From contig NZ_BMJE01000002.1 of the NCBI RefSeq assembly GCF_014642915.1, positions 434,001 to 498,000 of the forward strand: a stretch of DNA of 64,000 bases, given 5' to 3'. The notes under the pieces were generated by a model. It was not told the origin of the DNA and searched no databases. It was given only the letters and a program-made list of their open reading frames with translations. A program made the position numbers and the translations under genes. Positions 59,269 to 64,000 of the stretch are shown one piece after another (the first letter of the stretch is position 1; each line of letters opens with the position of its first letter). The stretch is from Flavobacterium suaedae (GTDB taxonomy: Bacteria > Bacteroidota > Bacteroidia > Flavobacteriales > Flavobacteriaceae).

Positions 59269-60003
59269 TTATTCGCTTTTGGCAGCTTCTACAGCTTTAC
59301 GGCGTTCGGCTATATACTCCGTTAAAAGTTCTCCGTAGTATGATTTTGCTACTTTAGGCGACATGCTTTTTTGAACAGTATCTAAGTACACTATATTAAC
59401 ATCGTTTACTTCTGATAGTACTAAATAAGGAGCAAGTTCATAATCACCTTTATTAATAGCGTAGTTAACAGTAAAAAGGTATCTCTTTTTAAGCAAATTT
59501 TCCATTTGTTTGTCAATACTGTCTTTAATAGCTGTATTTCCTTCTTTCTCAGCTTCCATACTTTGTTCTAAAAGCTCTAAATTTTTGTTTGTAAAGCGAC
59601 TTTTCATTTTCAAGTAGTCCTCATACATTTTATGATTTTCAGAGCCTGTAATCTTAGCTTTTGCAAAAAAGTTTTCGTTAGTACTGTTTATAGTCATTTC
59701 TCCCGGCTCTGCAAAAAACGGTAAACTGTTATCTATAGATTTTGTTTGTCCCCTGTCTAAAAATAGGTATAACATTTCAGGACCGTCAATATTCAGGTAA
59801 CTGTCAAACGTAGCGTCTCCGTTTACAATAATGCTGTCCAGCGTGGTAAGGGTAGTATCCCTTAGTTGTTGTATATAGAGTTTACCTTTTTTAAGTCCTT
59901 TTATTTCACCTGTAATGTGCAGGTTACTATCAGGATGTTTTTCTTCGTTATTACAGGCAGCTACAATAAATAGCAGGGCAAACAGGCTTAAAGCTCTTTT
60001 CAT
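59269..60003 (-). CDS. DUF4369 lipoprotein
   Basis: The product is 244 residues with a lipoprotein signal (FALLFIVAACNNEE, Cys17). A DUF4369 domain follows: ITGEIKGLKKGKLYIQQL, TLDSIIVNGDATFDSYLNID, YLFLDRG, then FAEPGEMTIN and AKITGSENHKMYEDYLK. A charged helical region fills residues ~135-175. In many Bacteroidota proteins this domain precedes a thioredoxin-like domain; here that domain is missing, so no redox function is expected. It probably faces the periplasm. The gene is alone, ended by the shared terminator. Confidence 0.85.
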   Translation of the reverse strand: MKRALSLFALLFIVAACNNEEKHPDSNLHITGEIKGLKKGKLYIQQLRDTTLTTLDSIIVNGDATFDSYLNIDGPEMLYLFLDRGQTKSIDNSLPFFAEPGEMTINSTNENFFAKAKITGSENHKMYEDYLKMKSRFTNKNLELLEQSMEAEKEGNTAIKDSIDKQMENLLKKRYLFTVNYAINKGDYELAPYLVLSEVNDVNIVYLDTVQKSMSPKVAKSYYGELLTEYIAERRKAVEAAKSE

Positions 60004-60074
60004 AAATAGAAGTTGTTATTTTAAATTTTCGCAAAATAAGCAAAATAATAATTGACAGGGAAATAGCGGATACT

Positions 60075-60104
60075 AAAAAAAGCTACTCATTGAGCAGCTT
60101 TTTT
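60075..60104 (-). terminator. Terminator after the small secreted protein gene
   Basis: A hairpin with stems AAAAAAGCT and AGCTTTTTT, extended by CTC/GAG across an A-C mismatch and closed by loop ATT, lies 25 bases downstream of the minus-strand gene at 60129. Its A-run on the plus strand gives the T-run on the minus strand. Confidence 0.7.
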
Positions 60105-60128
60105 GTTTTATGTATTTTATAACGCTTA

Positions 60129-60413
60129 TTAGTCTTCTAAAATACGCTTAGCTATTTTAATATTACTTTTATGAATTAAATCAACTAAAAACACATTAAT
60201 AGAAAGTAAACCTTTGTTATCTTTTATCTCTTCTGTAAACGAGTTTTGTTTTTTCGTTTTTAGAGTGTCCTTTACAGGGGGATCAATACTATCCTTTTTA
60301 TAAACAGCTAAATATTCAGTATTGTTTGTCGCGTCGCTTTTTTGCTTCACCTCGTTACTTGCCATAACAGTACCTGTAAAGGCAAGCATAAACAGTAGTA
60401 ATACTTTTTTCAT
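60129..60413 (-). CDS. Small secreted protein, unknown function
   Basis: The product is 94 residues. A clear signal peptide (MKKVLLLFMLAFTGTVMASN) is followed by a Lys/Asp/Thr-rich linker and a C-terminal amphipathic helix (LLSINVFLVDLIHKSNIKIA). No Cys and no recognised domain. A promoter and terminator frame it, which supports expression. Function cannot be inferred. Confidence 0.65.
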   Translation of the reverse strand: MKKVLLLFMLAFTGTVMASNEVKQKSDATNNTEYLAVYKKDSIDPPVKDTLKTKKQNSFTEEIKDNKGLLSINVFLVDLIHKSNIKIAKRILED

Positions 60414-60485
60414 AATAGAGTTGTTAGTTGTTGATTACTATATAGCAGTAATAATAGTTTATTGGTAATTAGTTATATAGTCGTA

Positions 60486-60516
60486 TAAAGTTACTATTTG
60501 TTACAATAAATTACAA
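60486..60516 (-). promoter_or_regulatory. Possible promoter of the small secreted protein gene
   Basis: On the minus strand, TTG (60516-60514), a 20-base spacer and TAACTTTA (60493-60486) resemble the consensus with one mismatch. It would leave a leader of about 65 bases, which holds a short inverted repeat (ATTACT/AGTAAT, 60434-60452). Confidence 0.4.
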
Positions 60517-60542
60517 TTTTAACATTTTTTATATTTAAAAAA

Positions 60543-61937
60543 TTATCTTGACTGTTTGTTAATCCATTCAGAAATGGTTTCCAAGACTACAGGAGCTATA
60601 GTTTGTTCTATGCTTGAATATTCGTTTGGAGCACCTGTTGCACTTTCCTGAAATAAGTGGTTTAACCCCGGTAATTCTTTTACGGTAACATGTTTATTAC
60701 CACTTTTTTTAGCTATATCTTTTATTGCTCCCAGGTTAGCATTAGCAGGTACTTGTAGGTCATTTTCTCCGTTTAGTGCCAGTATAGGGCATTGTACTTT
60801 TTCTATGGCAGGGGCAGGGTTATAGCGTATAAAATAACTGTACCACGGAGAAGAAATTTCGTTTATCTGTAGTGTAATGTATTGGTTTACCTGTGACTCA
60901 GGAATACCCTTAGCAATAAAAACAGGCTTTAATTCTGTTTGGTATATTTCACTAAGTTTCTCTTTTAGCTTCTTTGGGTCTTTTTCCTGCTTAACAGCAT
61001 TGTAAATAGTCATGTTAATATTACCCAGTTTTGTAAGTTCTTCATCAGGCATACCCTCTGCTTTATTAATTAAATAATTTTGCAACATTAATATTTCATC
61101 GCCCGGTATAGCAGTTCCTGCAAGCATTACTATAAAAGCTACACTTTTATTTTTAGCAGCAATTATAGGCGCAATAGTACCTCCTTCGCTATGACCTATT
61201 AGCCCTACTTTATTTTTATTTATTTCAGGTCGTGATTTTAAATATTCAAAAGCAGCTTCGGCATCATCAGCAAAATCTTTTGTTGTAGCATCTTTAAATT
61301 CTCCTCCTGATTCACCTACACCTCTGTCGTCATAACGAAGTACAGCAATACCGTTTCGGGTTAAATAATCAGCTAAAACAAGAAAAGGCTTATGCTCTAA
61401 TAATTCTTCATCTCGGTTTTGAGGACCACTTCCGCTAATTAAAACTACAGCAGGGAAGTTGCCTTCTTTTTCAGGTAAAGACAATGTACCTGCCAGCTCT
61501 ATATTAGCTCTGGGGTTTGTGAATTTTACATCTTCAGTATAGTAAGGATAAGGCTTTTTAGGTTCCTGCGGACGCTTAGCCTTTGTTATTTCTACTTTTT
61601 CTCTACTAAAGTTTAAAGGCAACGGCTGACCGTTTTGTGTAAATGTACCTTCAATACTTTCGTTTTTATACGTACCTTCATATTTAATTGCGCCCTGTGG
61701 GATAGCGAAAGTAAGTTTGTTGTCTTTAAAGGTTGTGGTTTGCACGGGTATTCCGTTAGCACCTTGGTCAGGGCTGTCCATAGTAGCGCTGTAGCCATCA
61801 TCAGTACTTGTAACATGAAGGTTTATTCGTAATTGCCCTCCGGGAAATTTAAGTAGCCCGTACCAGTCACCTGTTACATCTTGAGCATTAATTACTGATG
61901 TTATGAAGAGTATGGTTAAAAGAATAAGTTTTTTCAT
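60543..61937 (-). CDS. Secreted alpha/beta hydrolase
   Basis: The product is 464 residues. A signal peptide (1-19, cut at VINAQ) precedes an N-terminal beta domain (DVTGDWYGLLKFPGGQLRIN, about 20-110) seen in many Bacteroidota hydrolases. The alpha/beta hydrolase domain starts near residue 150: AVVLISGSGPQNRDEE (oxyanion hole), YDDRGVGESGG, the nucleophile elbow GLIGHSEGG, the acid Asp in LNGENDLQVPA and the catalytic His in LPGLNHLFQ. It is a periplasmic esterase or acyl-peptidase-like enzyme. It is last in an operon with the YIP1-like and DUF2089 genes. Confidence 0.9.
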   Translation of the reverse strand: MKKLILLTILFITSVINAQDVTGDWYGLLKFPGGQLRINLHVTSTDDGYSATMDSPDQGANGIPVQTTTFKDNKLTFAIPQGAIKYEGTYKNESIEGTFTQNGQPLPLNFSREKVEITKAKRPQEPKKPYPYYTEDVKFTNPRANIELAGTLSLPEKEGNFPAVVLISGSGPQNRDEELLEHKPFLVLADYLTRNGIAVLRYDDRGVGESGGEFKDATTKDFADDAEAAFEYLKSRPEINKNKVGLIGHSEGGTIAPIIAAKNKSVAFIVMLAGTAIPGDEILMLQNYLINKAEGMPDEELTKLGNINMTIYNAVKQEKDPKKLKEKLSEIYQTELKPVFIAKGIPESQVNQYITLQINEISSPWYSYFIRYNPAPAIEKVQCPILALNGENDLQVPANANLGAIKDIAKKSGNKHVTVKELPGLNHLFQESATGAPNEYSSIEQTIAPVVLETISEWINKQSR

Positions 61938-61948
61938 TTTTATAAAGT

Positions 61949-62524
61949 TTATAGGATAGTGTAAAATAGTATTTTAGAGATTATTTCGGTAATTAGAATT
62001 GTTACTGCAAAAAGTATTTTTTGATTTGTTGTTTTTAAGTTTGCAGCTACTTTAAAGCCATTATATAGTAATGCTATATGCCATACAATAAACACAAGTA
62101 TTAGTATTGATAAGACTAATAAATATACAATCTCTGAAGGAGCGAAACGTATGTCGTAAGGGTTAGAGGTTATTACCTTTCTTTCAATATTGGATATTTT
62201 ACTGCTTATGTTAATTAAAGTCAATAAATAAAAAGGTAACCTTGCCAATAGTACCGTGCTGAGGACATCTGCTATTCTTGTTTTTTTATTTATATATATA
62301 CCCAACATATATAGTGTAAAGGAGAGTAATACTATATTAACTGCATTTTCTATAAAAGGTGTTTCTATGGCTACATTTGTTGCAAAATGTAAATCCAGTA
62401 CACCATCATATCGAGCGTTAAACCAATAGGCAGAAAGGCTTCCCAGTACCGTAAAAACAATTCCTATAAGTATTAATTGCTTTTCAGTATACTTTTTAAA
62501 AGGATTAAGTAGTAGTGTTTTCAT
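61949..62524 (-). CDS. YIP1-like integral membrane protein
   Basis: The product is 191 residues with about five membrane helices (starting near residues 18, 57, 90, 133 and 170) and short polar loops. The layout and the N-terminal LNPFKKYTEKQ fit bacterial YIP1-family proteins, but similarity is weak by eye. It overlaps the DUF2089 gene by four bases and is 11 bases before the hydrolase gene, so all three are likely one transcript. Its role is unknown; a sensor or lipid-related function is only a guess. Confidence 0.65.
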   Translation of the reverse strand: MKTLLLNPFKKYTEKQLILIGIVFTVLGSLSAYWFNARYDGVLDLHFATNVAIETPFIENAVNIVLLSFTLYMLGIYINKKTRIADVLSTVLLARLPFYLLTLINISSKISNIERKVITSNPYDIRFAPSEIVYLLVLSILILVFIVWHIALLYNGFKVAANLKTTNQKILFAVTILITEIISKILFYTIL

Positions 62525-62805
62525 TCTTCGTCCGGTATTAATTGCTTTACTTTTTCAATAAGGTCATCCAGTTTATTGCGAACAGTAGGGTAGCTGTTCC
62601 CCATTTGCTGCGCCATTTTTTTAAGGCTGCCGCTGGATAAGAAAAATTGTATAATAAAATCCTGTTCCTCCTTGCTAAGGCGTAGTAATGCCGGAAGGGG
62701 GTAGTTGCCCGATACCTGAGTTTGGCATTCAGGGCACGATAGCTGTGATACCCGTAAAGGTTCTGAACAGCTGGGGCATGTACTGGGTAGTTTTGGTTCA
62801 ATCAT
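62521..62805 (-). CDS. DUF2089 zinc-ribbon/HTH regulator
   Basis: The product is 94 residues from the ATG at 62805 (MIEPKLPSTC); an ATG seven codons upstream (62826) is open but lies inside the predicted leader. A zinc ribbon with two C-x2-C pairs (CPSCSEPLRVSQLSCPEC) is followed by a helix-turn-helix of sigma-factor type (LPALLRLSKEEQDFIIQFFL, LKKMAQQMGNSYPTVRNKL). It probably binds DNA and controls the operon it heads, since two copies of a palindromic motif flank its promoter. Confidence 0.85.
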   Translation of the reverse strand: MIEPKLPSTCPSCSEPLRVSQLSCPECQTQVSGNYPLPALLRLSKEEQDFIIQFFLSSGSLKKMAQQMGNSYPTVRNKLDDLIEKVKQLIPDEE

Positions 62806-62806
62806 T

Positions 62807-62859
62807 TTTATTAAAGTGTAATTCAAAATTAATAAAATTAAATTAAACTTTAATAAAGT
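62807..62859 (-). promoter_or_regulatory. Promoter with two operator-like repeats before the DUF2089 operon
   Basis: The -7 box TAATTTTG (minus strand, 62831-62824) is flanked by the palindrome ACTTTATTAAAGT at 62859-62847 and a near-copy ACTTTAATAAA at 62817-62807. One lies about where -33 should be and one at the start of transcription, a classic place for an autorepressor. No TTG -33 box is present. Confidence 0.5.
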
Positions 62860-62885
62860 TAAATAATATTTTTGTTTTAGTGAAT

Positions 62886-62910
62886 AAAAAACTCCCTGAG
62901 TAGGGAGTTT
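62886..62910 (-). terminator. Terminator after the DUF2805 gene
   Basis: A stem AACTCCCT/AGGGAGTT with loop GAGT is followed on the minus strand by a T-run (TTTTTATTC). It lies 13 bases downstream of the DUF2805 stop codon. Confidence 0.85.
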
Positions 62911-62922
62911 AGTAGTATATTT

Positions 62923-63207
62923 TTAAAACTTATTTTTTATGTAATACTTTGTGTCTAAATCATCGTCTTCAATTTCATTAAACTTTTGCGGTTTTAATTG
63001 TTTCGGTTTTTTGTTTGCCGTTTTCTTTTTCCAAAGTTCGAAACTATCAGTAGGTAACTTCTTTTTCATAATTTCTGTTACCTCTTTTTCAGATATTCCG
63101 AAATCTTTTTTTAGTACTTCAAATGGCCTTTTTTCTTCCTGAGCCACTATTACTATTTTTTCAATTGTTTCTTTATCCAGCTCTACACGATTACTCTTTT
63201 TCATCAC
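62923..63207 (-). CDS. DUF2805 (TIGR03643-type) small protein
   Basis: The product is 94 residues; a second Met one codon later is an equal start. RVELDKETIEKIVIVAQEEK, PFEVLKKDFGISEKEVTEIM and LPTDSFELWKKKTANKK are the family's conserved helical pattern, which looks like a helix-turn-helix followed by a basic W-containing helix. The tail is basic then acidic. The family is common in marine bacteria and Bacteroidota; a DNA- or RNA-binding role is suggested by charge but not shown. The 262-base gap upstream is AT-rich and holds nothing else I can support. Confidence 0.85.
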   Translation of the reverse strand: MMKKSNRVELDKETIEKIVIVAQEEKRPFEVLKKDFGISEKEVTEIMKKKLPTDSFELWKKKTANKKPKQLKPQKFNEIEDDDLDTKYYIKNKF

Positions 63208-63469
63208 AGGGAAAAGTTTAGTCAGATTCTTTTTAAAAAATTATTTGTTGTTAATACTAATCAATATTACTAAAAAAAGTAGTTCACTTTATAAAGAATG
63301 CATTATTTATCAGATTTTTGAAAATCATTTAAAGAAAACTTAACCTTGTTGCATTTTTTTCTGTAAAAAGTGTTTTTATATACCTTATGTAAGAAAGTTT
63401 TAAATAAAAAAGAGATTTGTTAGAGTGTTTTTGTAGTTGAGGGGGGTATAATCAACTGCCTTTAAGAGG

Positions 63470-63823
63470 TTAAGTGTATAGGTAAGCCCAGTACATTAAT
63501 AAAAGTTGAAGAGGTAATCGGGCAATAAGTAACCATTTTGGTAACCCGAAACTTGCCTTTTTATTTGTTACCATATATACATTGGCAGGGAAAACAGCAA
63601 TTAAAAGTATAATAATGCCCCATGCAGCCCAAGCTGAGAATTTAGGCACTAAAAGGAGTATCCCCAGTACCACTTCGGCAAGCCCGCTAATTATATTTAC
63701 TGTTTTAGGAGAAGTAAATAGTGGCGGTATAATACGCTCATACATTTTTGGTACTCTAAAATGGTTTAAACCAGCCAGTATATAAATAACTGCCATTACA
63801 CATAAGTGCCAGGGTAAAGTCAT
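63470..63823 (-). CDS. DoxX family membrane protein
   Basis: The product is 117 residues with four membrane helices (about 4-22, 45-62, 66-83, 95-113). The first helix has the YILAGLNHFRVPKMYERIIP pattern and the second the ISGLAEVVLGILLLVPKFSA pattern of the DoxX-like family. Function in this short-form group is unknown; DoxX relatives are linked to redox or thiosulfate metabolism. It has a -7 box that overlaps the end of the upstream EamA gene. Confidence 0.85.
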   Translation of the reverse strand: MTLPWHLCVMAVIYILAGLNHFRVPKMYERIIPPLFTSPKTVNIISGLAEVVLGILLLVPKFSAWAAWGIIILLIAVFPANVYMVTNKKASFGLPKWLLIARLPLQLLLMYWAYLYT

Positions 63824-63840
63824 ATAAATTTGGTTTTACT

Positions 63841-63848
63841 CAAATTTA
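63841..63848 (-). promoter_or_regulatory. -7 element for the DoxX gene
   Basis: On the minus strand this is TAAATTTG, a full TAnnTTTG match, 17 bases before the DoxX ATG. It includes the stop codon of the upstream transporter gene. Confidence 0.45.
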
Positions 63849-64000
63849 AGCATTCTTTCGGTTTCTTTTTGTTTTAATATTCATAATTACAATAGCAGCA
63901 ATTATTAAGACAATACCAATCCACTGTAAAGCAGTTACCTCTTCATTTAGAATAATATATGCCATAGTTACCGATACAGGCAACTCTAAAGATGATACTA
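63846..64000 (-). CDS. EamA/DMT-family transporter, C-terminal end only
   Basis: Only the last 51 codons lie in the window; the gene continues past base 64000. The visible part reads VSSLELPVSVTMAYIILNEE, then VTALQWIGIVLIIAAIVIMN and a basic tail ending NRKNA before TAA. The E-x4-x-W-Q-x-G-I-x-L-I-x2-A pattern after a LNEE turn is the usual last helix pair of EamA (drug/metabolite) transporters. Substrate unknown. Confidence 0.75.
   Translation of the reverse strand, partial: VSSLELPVSVTMAYIILNEEVTALQWIGIVLIIAAIVIMNIKTKRNRKNA

Noticed and set aside
63435..63457. AGTTGA/TCAACT inverted repeat downstream of the DoxX gene
   Set aside because: Only six pairs with an 11-base loop and no T-run on the minus strand; too weak to call a terminator.

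Overview
The window is low-GC DNA from a Bacteroidota bacterium, most likely Flavobacteriaceae (Flavobacterium or a close relative). The evidence is repeated promoters of the Bacteroidota form TTG-N17-19-TAnnTTTG, a GldH-like gliding lipoprotein, a PorV/PorQ-type outer-membrane protein, DUF2805 and DUF2891 proteins, and very dense packing. There are about 65 protein genes (the first and last cut by the window edge) and one tRNA-Thr. I saw no insertion sequence, prophage, CRISPR array, rRNA or gene wreckage.

Layout. (1) 1-5979: housekeeping genes: SIMPL-domain protein, MarC-type membrane protein, GldH-like lipoprotein, carboxypeptidase-regulatory-domain protein, CoA-binding protein, Na+/solute symporter, recR. 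(2) 6231-42631: one co-directional 36-kb locus for a Wzy-dependent surface polysaccharide (capsule or O-antigen type), followed by a convergent PHP-type tyrosine phosphatase at 42669-43409. (3) 43480-50815: envelope genes: Lnb-like DUF4105, PorV/PorQ, phosphatidylserine synthase, GH25 lysozyme, small lipoprotein, and the kdsD-tatC-AhpD-like-lptB operon. (4) 50905-59250: recQ, DUF2891, TetR plus AarF/UbiB kinase, idi-queD-manA, a small conserved protein and tRNA-Thr. (5) 59269-64000: mostly minus-strand secreted and small genes, a DUF2089 regulator operon, DoxX and a truncated EamA transporter.

How the polysaccharide locus fits together. Upstream genes should make UDP-HexNAcA (WbpP/WbpO type), UDP-GlcA (Ugd) and UDP-GalA (epimerase). 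Next comes a full nonulosonic acid route of legionaminic type (LegB, LegC, LegH, LegI, LegG, LegF), with a CBS-nucleotidyltransferase like Campylobacter PtmE, which hints at GDP-linked precursors. A formyltransferase and a PIG-L deacetylase sit inside this block and could swap N-acetyl for N-formyl. Wzx, a sialyltransferase-motif glycosyltransferase and an EpsG/Wzy-like polymerase follow. Then comes an unusual decoration block: two paralogous deacetylase-like proteins, a CapA-like protein, an asparagine-synthase-like ligase without the glutaminase Cys, and an ATP-grasp protein. Three GT4 enzymes and a PglC-like initiating transferase lead to an acyl module (ACP, KAS III, SDR) joined to PglD, PglE and PglF homologues. 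This suggests a 2-acetamido-4-acylamido-trideoxyhexose as the first sugar. Wza and the tyrosine kinase Wzc, with an 11-tyrosine YG tail, finish the export machinery.

No gap between genes exceeds 300 bases. The longest are 63208-63469, 5980-6230 and 1425-1672; what they hold is listed under the sites.
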